Origin: Carboxylicivirga sp. M1479
GTDB lineage: Bacteria; Bacteroidota; Bacteroidia; Bacteroidales; Marinilabiliaceae
Direction of reading: 5' to 3'
Assembly: GCF_007097485.1 (NCBI RefSeq)
Contig: NZ_VKDE01000031.1
Span: forward strand, 94,029-158,028
DNA: 64,000 bases
Under the pieces are notes generated by a model. That model saw nothing but the letters and a program-made list of their open reading frames with translations. It did no database searches and had not been told where the DNA came from. Shown piece by piece: positions 24,470 through 32,984 of the stretch (positions are counted from its first letter, which is position 1; each line of letters starts with the position of its first letter). The translations under genes were made by a program, and so were the position numbers.

Positions 24470-24850
24470 TAAACGTTTTTGTAAAATATGGTGAACGACT
24501 AGTATTATCTCGGCCTCAGCCAGTGAACCAAAAAAACAGGATTGAAATAACGATTAAGAACTGTTTTTTTGTTTGAGACTTTTGTAGGAACAAAAAAGTC
24601 GAGTTTAAAACAATTTCAGTTATGAAACCTAGTTTTTTGTGAGAATTGGAGCAAAGCGGAAAACATGAGCTCATATAAAACTGACACTACAGTGAACTAA
24701 TTGGGTGCAGCCGACGGACTTTTTGCCAACTTTTTTGACTGTAGAATTGGAGTGCAACGTAAATCATGAACTCCAAATAAAACTAACAAAATAGTGAACT
24801 AAAAAAGTTGGAGCCATCGCGGCTTTAGCGAAAAAGTCATAAGGACAAAA
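24470..24850. repeat. Relative of the family-A intergenic element
   Basis: From ATCCTAAACG (about 24475) the sequence follows the family-A element of the 3-kb region, with a long similar block at 24493-24640 (GAACGACTAG, CAGGATTG, AACAATTTCAGT, AAACCTAGTTTTTTG). The right part is different and holds internal repeats (TGAACTCC/TGAGCTC and AGTGAACTAA motifs at about 24660-24810). No clear border duplication was found. The 507-base gap holds nothing else recognisable. Confidence 0.6.
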
Positions 24851-24876
24851 TTGTTTTGTACTTACCATTAACTCCA

Positions 24877-25761
24877 CTACTTCTGTTTAAGTCGCGTTAT
24901 ATTCACCATGTAAATACCTCCAAACACCACCAGGCCGCCAATAATTTGCCAGCTAGTGAGCGCCTCGTTAAGAATAAAAAAGGCCGCTATGGCCGTAATA
25001 ACAGGTTGACCTAACAAAGTGGGCGATACCGTAGTTGCTTTCAGGTGGCCTTGCGAGTAATTAATCAAGGTCCACCCACCCACATGCACGCCAATGCCAT
25101 ATATTAGCCATATAATCCAGGTTGAGTTGCTATATCCTGTAAATGAATAATCGTTATTGAGTAAGATAATAGTGCCTACAGTAAACGTGGCGGCAAGGCT
25201 ACTAATGGATAAATAGAGTAGTGTGCTCATCATGGCTCGCCCTTGTTGCGTAAATAGATGGTAGATACCGTAAAAAACACCTGCTATCAGACTGATGATA
25301 ATACCAGCGAACAGACCATCGCTATTACTGAAGCTACGCCATGCCATCAAAATGGTACCTCCAATGGTAATGGATAATCCAATCCAAAAACCTTTACGTT
25401 GTTTTTCTTTGAAGAAGAGCAAAGCCCCTATTCCGACCCAAACAGGTGCCAGGTTAGCCATTAAAGTAGGAATGGTAGCGTTACTGATTTCAATGCTCCA
25501 CGACCATAAGCCTGTATCAATACCAAAGGCAATGCCTCCCAATAGTGGCATCCACAAGGCTTTGGCTGATAATTGCTGAACCTTTTTCCATTGAGCGGCC
25601 AGTGGTAAGATAAGTACGAGGCTGGCGATACCAACTCTGTAAAAAGCTGTAACCATACCAGGAGCGTCGGCTGATTTGATGAGTATCGCCGAGAACCCAA
25701 TGATTAACAAACCTGTAAACAAGGCTAGGTATGCTTTTATGCTTGATGCCTGTTGTTGCAT
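24877..25761 (-). CDS. EamA/DMT-family transporter
   Basis: A 294-residue inner-membrane protein with ten predicted helices in two EamA repeats (about residues 8-140 and 152-290), as in drug/metabolite transporters. Cues are FYRVGIASLVLILPLA in the first repeat and LLGQPVITAIAAFFILNE in the second. Substrates of this family range from amino acids to nucleosides, and nothing here fixes one. A second EamA protein (RarD type) lies 93 bases upstream on the same strand; the two are probably not paralogous duplicates, since their sequences differ widely. Confidence 0.9.
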   Translation of the reverse strand: MQQQASSIKAYLALFTGLLIIGFSAILIKSADAPGMVTAFYRVGIASLVLILPLAAQWKKVQQLSAKALWMPLLGGIAFGIDTGLWSWSIEISNATIPTLMANLAPVWVGIGALLFFKEKQRKGFWIGLSITIGGTILMAWRSFSNSDGLFAGIIISLIAGVFYGIYHLFTQQGRAMMSTLLYLSISSLAATFTVGTIILLNNDYSFTGYSNSTWIIWLIYGIGVHVGGWTLINYSQGHLKATTVSPTLLGQPVITAIAAFFILNEALTSWQIIGGLVVFGGIYMVNITRLKQK

Positions 25762-25854
25762 ATCACTAATTTATGTGCTAAGGTAGCGGGTTCAACCTAA
25801 TAGAAACATGATTTTACTCGTGTTCATAGATAATGAAAGGCAATCAGACGAGAG

Positions 25855-26745
25855 CTATTTTTTTGACTTACTATAGTTGGAGATGATTGAATAGCTATAC
25901 AAAGCCAAGGCAACCCAGATAGCAGCAAAAGCTACTTGTTTTTCTTTCGGAAACCCTTCTTTGTACATGAAGATGCCTAAGAATAACATAATGGTAGGGC
26001 CAATGTATTGCATAAAACCTACTGATGTTAATGAAATGCGTTTGGCACCCTGGCCAAACCAGTAGAGTGGCATGGTAGTAGCTACACCTGCCATAATCAG
26101 CAGAAAATCGGTTGTGAAACTTTCGTTAAACAAATGGCCCTGACCACTTACCATTCCCCAAATAATATAGGCAAGCGCAAAAGGTGTTAACACCATGGTT
26201 TCAATGGCCAGTGCAGGCATGGCTTCTACGCCACTCATTTTCTTAAGTAAGCCATAAACGCCAAACGATGCCGCCAGATAAATCGATATCCAGGGAAAAC
26301 TACCATAATCAACTGTGAGGTAGGTAACAGATGCTGCTGCTAATAAAAGGGCAATAAGTTGAATGCGTGTCAGGCGTTCCTTTAAAAAAACAATGCCCAA
26401 AAGTACATTGAGTAAGGGCGTGATATAATATCCCAGACTGGCTTCTACGATGTGATTGATATTAACGGCATAGATATATATGCCCCAGTTGCTACCAACC
26501 AAAATACCAGCAATAGCCAAGGTTCCAAGTGCTTTCTTATCACGAAAGATATGACCGAGCTTCAAACTTTTTTTGACAAACAAGAATAGCAATACAAAAA
26601 TGAGAGACCAGAAAATACGGTGCGACAATATTTCCAAGGCAGGAATGTGGCTTAACCATTTCCAATAAATTGGCAATAAACCCCAGGTTACAAATGCTTG
26701 GAGTGTATAAATAAAGCCAGCTGCTTGACCATGTTTTTCTTCCAT
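25855..26745 (-). CDS. rarD: RarD-type EamA transporter
   Basis: A 296-residue ten-helix protein of the RarD branch of the DMT superfamily. The N-terminal FVTWGLLPIYWKWLSHIPALEILSHRIFWS is diagnostic, as are NWGIYIYAVNINHIVEASLGYYI and the C-terminal SVGFMQYIGPTIMLFLGIFMYKE. RarD was named from chloramphenicol sensitivity; the true substrate is unsettled. It is followed by another EamA gene on the same strand. Confidence 0.92.
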   Translation of the reverse strand: MEEKHGQAAGFIYTLQAFVTWGLLPIYWKWLSHIPALEILSHRIFWSLIFVLLFLFVKKSLKLGHIFRDKKALGTLAIAGILVGSNWGIYIYAVNINHIVEASLGYYITPLLNVLLGIVFLKERLTRIQLIALLLAAASVTYLTVDYGSFPWISIYLAASFGVYGLLKKMSGVEAMPALAIETMVLTPFALAYIIWGMVSGQGHLFNESFTTDFLLIMAGVATTMPLYWFGQGAKRISLTSVGFMQYIGPTIMLFLGIFMYKEGFPKEKQVAFAAIWVALALYSYSIISNYSKSKK

Positions 26746-26871
26746 GTGGTAGGTATTAGGTCGGCAAAGGTAGTTAAATATCTTGGTAGAATGCCTCGCG
26801 ATAAAAAGGGCGGACTATTGGTATTTCCCCTTTCGATTATGCGCATAAATTATGCGTTTTTGTATCCACAG

Positions 26872-27594
26872 TTACTCATCGCCAGGTGTGTAATTTAGTT
26901 GATGAAAAACCTGTTGCTTGTAATTTCTCCCTATGGGTAGGTTTTTATCTGCAATGGCAATGGTAGTAGCAGTAAAGCCACTAATGTGGTGGATAGATAC
27001 GATAAATGAACGATGGATACGCATGAAATGGTTTTCATTCAGCATGTTTTCAATAGACGATAAGGTCTGTCGGGCATGTATGGTACGATCTGCGGTGTGA
27101 ATATTCACATAATCTTTTAAACTCTCAACAAACACAATGTCCTTGAGTAGCACCTTGTGAACCATTTTACCAGTACGGATATACATAAAGTCGTTGTCGT
27201 CTCCGTTGGACTTAGAATGGTGCAGTTCAATGTCGCGTGGTTGTTGTTCAAAAAACTTGTTTACCGCTTTAATAAATCGCTCAAAAGAAATGGGTTTCAT
27301 CAGGTAATCAACAATGTCCAATTCATAACCTTCAAGGGCATATTCTTTATAAGCGGTGGTAAGTATCACTTTGGGTGGGTTGCGTAAGGAGCGCAAAAAC
27401 TCCAAGCCTGTTAAGCCTGGCATTTGAATATCTAAAAACAAGAGATCAATTTTTTTGCTGCGCAAGAGTTCAAAGGCATCGGCTGCACGATGACAGGTGG
27501 CTACCACGTTTAAGGAATCCAGTTTATCAACATGGCTTTTTATAACCTCTACCGCCAACGGTTCGTCATCAATAATCAAACAATTAACCCGCAT
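26872..27594 (-). CDS. LytTR-family response regulator
   Basis: A 240-residue regulator with a receiver domain (1-120; phospho-acceptor Asp55 in LLFLDIQMPG) and a LytTR DNA-binding domain (about 140-236; motifs FVESLKDYVNIHTADR, RIHRSFIVSIHHI). LytTR domains bind direct repeats upstream of target promoters. Its start overlaps the kinase gene by 11 bases, so the pair is co-translated. The divergently transcribed DUF5916 gene just beyond the kinase is a candidate target. Confidence 0.94.
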   Translation of the reverse strand: MRVNCLIIDDEPLAVEVIKSHVDKLDSLNVVATCHRAADAFELLRSKKIDLLFLDIQMPGLTGLEFLRSLRNPPKVILTTAYKEYALEGYELDIVDYLMKPISFERFIKAVNKFFEQQPRDIELHHSKSNGDDNDFMYIRTGKMVHKVLLKDIVFVESLKDYVNIHTADRTIHARQTLSSIENMLNENHFMRIHRSFIVSIHHISGFTATTIAIADKNLPIGRNYKQQVFHQLNYTPGDE

Positions 27595-28624
27595 TATCTT
27601 GCATTATTTTAAGTTGAACATCAAAGTATCCTTCTTTTGTGTTGATGGAGAAAGCGTGTTGCTGAGGATAGATTAACTCCAAACGACGTCTAACATTTTT
27701 TAACCCCAAACCTTCGGTAAAGTCATGTAACTCATCAGCCAATGTATTTTTAACGCGTAGGTTCAGGAAATCATCACTAATATTCAGGTGGATGAGTATG
27801 TCAACCTGTTTGTTACTCTGGATTATCCCATGTTTAAAGCAGTTTTCAATAATGGGTAATAAGAGCAGAGGCGCAATGACTTTATTGCTTGGGTCGCCTG
27901 TTAGTTGATGATCGATATTCACCACGTTTTTATCATGCCTGATGCTTTGCAGTTCAATGTAGTTCGTTAAAAAGGTCAGCTCTTTTGATAAGGGAACAAA
28001 TTTTTCGCCACATTCATACAACATATAGCGCAATAAATCACTTAAGCGAATAACCACATCGGGTGCTTCATCTGCTTTTTTAAGCGTTAGAGCGTACAAG
28101 TTGTTAAGGGTATTAAATAAGAAGTGTGGGTGTATCTGTGTTTTTAAAAAGTTAAGTTCGGCCTGTTGCTTTTGCGAAAGAAGATCCTGCTTCTGACTTT
28201 GATCCATAAACCACACCTTAAATAATTTAATGGTAGCGGCCAATGCGGGAACCTCGTAATTAGTAACTGCAGCCACAATTATTTTTGGCCAGTAAAAAAC
28301 AGGGAATTCTCCTTCCAAACCAAAGAATGGAATGTTGTAATAGAGCATCCATATCATAAAACCGTAAAACAGCGCATGGATGGCTGAAAACGCAAAAAAC
28401 AGATGGTAGCGCTTTTTTAATAAGTAAGGTATTATCAGGTAGATGAAGCTGTAGGCGCCAATCATTCTCACAGGGAGAAATATGAGGTTGGACTTGAATT
28501 CAAAGGCATAGTTTTGTGAATATTCGCCATAGGAAAGGGAATAGAAAAGGTAGGAGACAAGCCAGAAAAGGAGGTGCCATAGCCAACGATGCTTGAATAT
28601 GATGTGTTGATTGGTTTTTTGCAT
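27584..28624 (-). CDS. LytS/YehU-type membrane histidine kinase
   Basis: A 346-residue kinase with four predicted N-terminal helices (about 13-140) and no large periplasmic domain, then a coiled segment and the His_kinase domain with the phospho-accepting His in QIHPHFLFNTLNNLYAL, and an HATPase part with PLLLLPIIENCFKHG and EGLGLKNVRRRLEL. This is the standard Bacteroidota LytS/LytTR arrangement. It overlaps the response regulator gene by 11 bases. Sensing is probably by the membrane domain itself. Confidence 0.93.
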   Translation of the reverse strand: MQKTNQHIIFKHRWLWHLLFWLVSYLFYSLSYGEYSQNYAFEFKSNLIFLPVRMIGAYSFIYLIIPYLLKKRYHLFFAFSAIHALFYGFMIWMLYYNIPFFGLEGEFPVFYWPKIIVAAVTNYEVPALAATIKLFKVWFMDQSQKQDLLSQKQQAELNFLKTQIHPHFLFNTLNNLYALTLKKADEAPDVVIRLSDLLRYMLYECGEKFVPLSKELTFLTNYIELQSIRHDKNVVNIDHQLTGDPSNKVIAPLLLLPIIENCFKHGIIQSNKQVDILIHLNISDDFLNLRVKNTLADELHDFTEGLGLKNVRRRLELIYPQQHAFSINTKEGYFDVQLKIMQDNAG

Positions 28625-28842
28625 TACACAGATTATTTGGATTAAAAGTATTAATAAGCCTAACTATCTCCAACTGCCAGCGACAAAATACTGAATTATG
28701 TCGACCAACAACGACAAGGGCACTTTGGGTGTATTGGTAAAGTGATTTTTTACTGTTTGTCTTACTTTTTAGGTTGTTTATCCTGCATAAAAAGCAGCAG
28801 TATGGATGCATTATATATTCGCAGATAACAACTCAAACAACC

Positions 28843-31083
28843 ATGCGAATTATCTATTTATCCATTTTCATTATTACAAGTTTTGTGGCCAAATGCTATG
28901 GGCAGGCACCAGGACTTAATCGTGTACATATTACTAAAACCAATGAAACATTTGTAATTGATGGTGTACTGGATGAAGCAGGATGGGATAAGGCACGCTT
29001 GATTGATGAGTTCTGGCAGCACTGGCCAAACGATACCATACCTTCGGAAGTAAAAACTGAAGTGCGCATAGCCTATGGCGAATCGCATATTTATGTTGGT
29101 GCCATTTGCTATGAGGAAAATCCATCGCCTGTGGTGCTATCTATGCGTCGCGACGATGAGGGGAATTATTGGCGAAGCGATGCCTTTTGTGTATCGATGG
29201 ATCCGAATAATAATGATAAGAACGGTTACATATTTGGTTTAAATGCCGCAGGAGTTCAGCTTGATGGTACTTTGTCGCAACGTGGCGCTAATCCATATCT
29301 CGACCCATTTTGGGATGAGTTTTGGGAGGGAGAAGCGCGCGTAGTCGAGCATGGCTATGTTTACGAAATGGCCATTCCTTTTAGCTCCATTAAGTTTAAT
29401 GAAGAAAATGCTGATTGGGGTTTTAACTTCATTAGAAACGATATGAAGCGGGCCGCCTATGATATTTGGTCGCGTTTTCCAATGGCCTTTTCGGGTTTGG
29501 ACTTTGGTTATAATGGAGAAGTTTTTTTTAAAGATGATGTACCAGAGCAAACGGGCAGTCAGGTAGTAATTATTCCATCGGTATCAGGTGGTGTTTTACG
29601 CAATTTTGAAGACAATGAGCCATTAAAAGGCAGCCTTACAGGAGGTGTGGATGCTAAAATGTCAATCGGCTCCGATCTATCCTTGGATGTATCGGTATAT
29701 CCCGATTTTTCAACTGTTTATGTGGATAGGCAATACATCGATTTTTATCGCTTTGAATATTATTTGCCAGAAATGCGTTCTTTCTTTTTGGAGAATGGTG
29801 ATTTGTTTTCTGACTTTGGTTCCTACTCCGATCACACAACCGTGGCCAGTGATAACCGCATAAAACCTTTGTATACAAGACGAATTGGTATGTATGATTG
29901 GGATTATGTGCCCATGGTGTATGGCACTCGTTTTTCGGGTAACGTAAGTGATGATGTGCGTGTTGGTCTCTTAAATGTAACCAACGAAGCCTATGAGGAT
30001 AGACCTTCACAAAACTATTCAGCAGCTTCGTTTCAGTGGGGTGTTTTTAAGCGTTCGGCTATTAAAGGTGTGTTTACTAATCGACAATCGTTATACGATG
30101 GAATTAAGTTTGACGACACGGACTTTAATCGCACTGCAGGTCTGGAGTTTGATTACATGAATACAACTGGTAGCTGGACTGGCAGCATAAAGTATCATTA
30201 TAGTTTTAATCCTGAAAAATACACCAATGCTCACATGGCAGGAGGTGAATTAAATTACGCATCTACTAAACTAAGGGTTAACAATAAAGTGTATCAAGTG
30301 GGTAATAATTACATAGCCGATATGGGTTTTGTTCCTCGTTTGTATCATAAAAACGATGTGGATGATACCGAATTTCGACAAGGCTTTACCGAGCTGACCA
30401 ATTTTACAAGTATGTTGTTTTATCCCAAGAGTAATACATTTTTGTACCTCACGCCAGGTCATCGTTTTAGTGTGTTTACTAACCTAAATGGCGAAGTCAA
30501 TGATTTTATTGGAACATTCAATTTATGGGGTGAGTTTACAGGTCGTAGTGCCTTTAATATTTTTCTTAATTACGAACAAGCTACGTTGTTGGCTCCACGC
30601 GATATTTTGCACAACGATAAACCTCTGGATAGTGGCACCTATAATTTTCAGAGTTTAGGAGCTTATTGGGCTAGCGATGCCCGGAAGCGCTATCAGGTAT
30701 CGTCAACTATTGAACATGGAACCTTTTACAATGGACAAAAAACGACGGCGCAATTGGGAATGAGTTATCGAGTGCAGCCGTGGGGGCGTTTTTTATTGGA
30801 TTATAATTTTTGTCGACTCGATTTTCCGGAGCCACAAGGTCTGGAAAACTATCATTTGGCTGCTCTTACTTCAGAAGTGGCTTTTCATAAAGACCTTAAC
30901 TGGACAACCTTGGTGCAATACAATACACAACAAGACAACATGAATATCAATAGCATGATTCAATGGCGTTTTCGTCCGATGAGTGATTTTTTTATTGTGG
31001 TGAAAGAGGATTTTGAAGCGGGTAGCTTTAGTAACAAACGTTTTCAAGTCAATTTTAAATTGAGGTATTGGCTTAATCTGTAA
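28843..31083 (+). CDS. CBM9-like domain plus DUF5916 outer-membrane barrel protein
   Basis: An exported protein of about 746 residues. The ATG at 28843 opens a signal peptide ending in CYGQ; an upstream in-frame start at 28774 adds a non-signal segment and is rejected. Residues about 30-200 form a CBM9-like domain (FVIDGVLDEAGWDKA, HIYVGAICYEE, YVYEMAIPFSSIKF), followed by a DUF5916 barrel of about 500 residues rich in alternating aromatic strands and ending in KLRYWLNL, an aromatic-rich terminal strand typical of outer-membrane barrels. The function of DUF5916 is unknown; a role in surface glycan or peptide handling is often assumed. It is divergent from the LytS/LytTR pair. Confidence 0.88.
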   Translation: MRIIYLSIFIITSFVAKCYGQAPGLNRVHITKTNETFVIDGVLDEAGWDKARLIDEFWQHWPNDTIPSEVKTEVRIAYGESHIYVGAICYEENPSPVVLSMRRDDEGNYWRSDAFCVSMDPNNNDKNGYIFGLNAAGVQLDGTLSQRGANPYLDPFWDEFWEGEARVVEHGYVYEMAIPFSSIKFNEENADWGFNFIRNDMKRAAYDIWSRFPMAFSGLDFGYNGEVFFKDDVPEQTGSQVVIIPSVSGGVLRNFEDNEPLKGSLTGGVDAKMSIGSDLSLDVSVYPDFSTVYVDRQYIDFYRFEYYLPEMRSFFLENGDLFSDFGSYSDHTTVASDNRIKPLYTRRIGMYDWDYVPMVYGTRFSGNVSDDVRVGLLNVTNEAYEDRPSQNYSAASFQWGVFKRSAIKGVFTNRQSLYDGIKFDDTDFNRTAGLEFDYMNTTGSWTGSIKYHYSFNPEKYTNAHMAGGELNYASTKLRVNNKVYQVGNNYIADMGFVPRLYHKNDVDDTEFRQGFTELTNFTSMLFYPKSNTFLYLTPGHRFSVFTNLNGEVNDFIGTFNLWGEFTGRSAFNIFLNYEQATLLAPRDILHNDKPLDSGTYNFQSLGAYWASDARKRYQVSSTIEHGTFYNGQKTTAQLGMSYRVQPWGRFLLDYNFCRLDFPEPQGLENYHLAALTSEVAFHKDLNWTTLVQYNTQQDNMNINSMIQWRFRPMSDFFIVVKEDFEAGSFSNKRFQVNFKLRYWLNL

Positions 31084-31136
31084 TGCAATTTCAATAATGT
31101 GAGAAGTAGCAACGGCTACTGAATAGTTGAATTCAA

Positions 31137-31236
31137 GGCAGTCATCTTTTTGTGGATTTTGATGGCTGCCTTTGGTTAAACGATGATCAAATCAAAATCA
31201 AGAACCTGTTCTCGTGGTGGAGAGCAGGTTTTTTTA
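31137..31236 (+). terminator. Two successive terminator hairpins after the DUF5916 gene
   Basis: Hairpin 1 is GGCAGTCATC / GATGGCTGCC (31137-31146, 31161-31170) followed by TTTGGTT. Hairpin 2 is AACCTGTTCTC / GAGAGCAGGTT (31203-31230) followed by TTTTTTT, the stronger one. The second T-run runs up to the stop of the convergent gene. Confidence 0.75.
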
Positions 31237-31557
31237 TTCCTGAAATCCATAACGGTTATTTATTAATTCTAAATCGAGAGCCTTATTGATCCATATGATA
31301 AAAACGATAATAAATGCAATGGAGATACTTAAAACAATGACTTTTTTAAATAACAGACGTTTGTTCTCTTTTATTAATTTAAGTCGAAGGGTTTGTAATT
31401 CCTCCTTACTCATTTTTTTATCATGTCTGGTATGTTGACGGTACCCTTTGGCAACTCGTTTATTAAAACCAGAGAAAAATTTATCTCGTTTCTTAAGTAA
31501 ATTTCTATTGTTACGCAGCGATTGAATCATTGCAAATACATGGCCGGCTGAAGACAT
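31234..31557 (-). CDS. Small basic protein with one membrane helix
   Basis: A 107-residue protein, very basic in its first 70 residues (many Lys and Arg, RVAKGYRQHTRHDKK), then one membrane helix (about 74-92), then an acidic tail ending in NNRYGFQE. Proteins of this shape are frequent next to housekeeping genes in Bacteroidota; no function is known to me. It is convergent with the DUF5916 gene and lies 54 bases after the Nudix gene, so it may be co-transcribed with the latter. Confidence 0.72.
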   Translation of the reverse strand: MSSAGHVFAMIQSLRNNRNLLKKRDKFFSGFNKRVAKGYRQHTRHDKKMSKEELQTLRLKLIKENKRLLFKKVIVLSISIAFIIVFIIWINKALDLELINNRYGFQE

Positions 31558-31611
31558 ATGAATGGTTTATGTGTGGGTAAATGATAATTATATGATGCTT
31601 GTAAGTATGTG

Positions 31612-32226
31612 TTAATCACAAACCACTGGGAATTCAGGATGATTAGCCAAGTGAACCAATTCTTTTATTTGCGACTCAAGAATTCGGTCAGTAGATAATG
31701 GAGGTAAGCTATTCAAATTAAACCATCGTGCCTCATCAATATCAAAATTACCCCTTAACTTACCGCCAGTAGGAATGCATAAAAACATAATTTTATAAAC
31801 ATACCAAGGCTGGGGTGGATGTGGGTGGCATCGTTTATCGTATATGGCCAATACACGTTCAACTTTAGCTTCAATGCCTGTTTCTTCTTCCACTTCCTTA
31901 ACCACCACTTCTGATGGGCTATGACCAATGTCGGCCCAACCACCAGGAATCGACCATAGACCATCCATTTTCTCTTTGGCCATTAATATTTCTCCATCCT
32001 CATTCAATATTAATGCACGCACATCAACTTTGGGAGTAGGGTATTCCTTGGGAGGTAGGTAATAGGTGTCAAATGCCTTAATGGGTTCATTGGCAATGGC
32101 TGCCATTAGTTCTTTGCTCAAATCAACCAGCTCTTGGTTACGCTCTACTTCGTAACCATTTTGAGCGTACACCAAACCTGTTTCAGCTAAAGCTTTTATC
32201 TTTTTAAAAGTGTTGAGGTAGTCCAT
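31612..32226 (-). CDS. Nudix hydrolase (YjhB/ADP-ribose pyrophosphatase-like)
   Basis: A 204-residue Nudix protein with the helical N-terminal Nudix_N extension (1-60) and a Nudix domain (about 65-190). The Nudix box spans 96-118: Gly96, then KEVEEETGI at 110-118 as the REUxEExGU part, which holds the main metal-binding Glu residues. The conserved Glu expected at position 102 is His. Members cleave nucleoside diphosphate derivatives such as ADP-ribose or FAD. The change at 102 may be a subgroup trait; the catalytic helix itself is intact. Confidence 0.9.
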   Translation of the reverse strand: MDYLNTFKKIKALAETGLVYAQNGYEVERNQELVDLSKELMAAIANEPIKAFDTYYLPPKEYPTPKVDVRALILNEDGEILMAKEKMDGLWSIPGGWADIGHSPSEVVVKEVEEETGIEAKVERVLAIYDKRCHPHPPQPWYVYKIMFLCIPTGGKLRGNFDIDEARWFNLNSLPPLSTDRILESQIKELVHLANHPEFPVVCD

Positions 32227-32362
32227 TTTATTTATTTACGATTAGGTTTATTGATACAAGATTTCAATTTCTTTTGGATTATGTGCTATGTATGAGCATG
32301 TTTTATTGGCCATTATATCCTTAATATACAAGAATATTTAACACACTTTATAACTTCGCTTG

Positions 32363-32392
32363 GTTGCACTCCTAATTAATTACGTACCTTTG
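32363..32392 (+). promoter_or_regulatory. Bacteroidota-type promoter of the RNA-binding protein gene
   Basis: GTTG (32363-32366), 18 bases, then TACCTTTG (32385-32392), a full match to the -7 consensus TAnnTTTG. Transcription from about 32399 would give a leader of roughly 150 nt before the ATG at 32546, long enough for regulation such as cold-shock control. Confidence 0.65.
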
Positions 32393-32545
32393 CACAATAT
32401 TTAAAAAGAATAGTATTTGATATTTCTTTGATTTTGAGTCCTCTCATCGTGCAGTTCCTGCATTTCAAATCTTCAATTCTCGTCTTTTTTAATAAGATAT
32501 GTGACACGCTGAATGTGTCGTAGTTTAATTTTTTATAGATTTTAT

Positions 32546-32845
32546 ATGAATATTTTTATTGCTGGTCTAACAGACAACATCTATGATGAAGATTTGCAGG
32601 ACCTATTTGAAGAGTACGGAGAGGTAACATCCGCAAAAGTTATCAAAGATCGTGAAACTAGAAAATCACGAGGATTTGGCTTTGTTGAAATGTCAGATGA
32701 TGCAGCCGCTAAAAAAGCTATTAAAGAGCTTGATCGTGCTGAGTACGATGGCAAAATCATCAATATCAAAGAAGCTCGCCCAAAAGAAGGTGGTAACGGT
32801 GGACGCCAAGGTGGTGGTAACCGCGGTGGTAACCGTCGTCGTTAA
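32546..32845 (+). CDS. RRM RNA-binding protein with Gly/Arg-rich tail
   Basis: A 99-residue single-RRM protein. RNP2 is MNIFIAGL at the N-terminus and RNP1 is KSRGFGFVEM near residues 42-51, with all aromatic contacts present. The last 20 residues are Gly/Arg/Asn-rich (GGNGGRQGGGNRGGNRRR), as in cyanobacterial and Bacteroidota Rbp proteins. These act as RNA chaperones, often cold-induced. The ATG at 32546 is chosen since it starts the RRM; an upstream in-frame start adds only leader sequence. It is monocistronic, with a long leader and a strong terminator. Confidence 0.93.
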   Translation: MNIFIAGLTDNIYDEDLQDLFEEYGEVTSAKVIKDRETRKSRGFGFVEMSDDAAAKKAIKELDRAEYDGKIINIKEARPKEGGNGGRQGGGNRGGNRRR

Positions 32846-32871
32846 TACAGCTTAAACTAAGCGATATAACA

Positions 32872-32960
32872 AAGCCTGAACAACTAATTGTTCAGGCTTG
32901 TTGTATCTATTGGTATTGTAATAGATACAACAAAGCCTGAGTTATAATTAGCCCAGGCTT
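32872..32960. terminator. Overlapping terminator hairpins between the RRM and POT genes
   Basis: Three inverted repeats overlap: AAGCCTGAACAA/TTGTTCAGGCTT (32872-32883, 32888-32899; 12 bp perfect), TTGTTGTATCTATT/AATAGATACAACAA (32898-32911, 32920-32933; 14 bp perfect), and AAGCCTG/CAGGCTT (32933-32939, 32954-32960). The first can terminate the RRM transcript and the third the convergent POT gene; the middle one excludes full pairing of both. Confidence 0.75.
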
Positions 32961-32984
32961 CGAAATGTTTTTTTCAGTTGCTTC

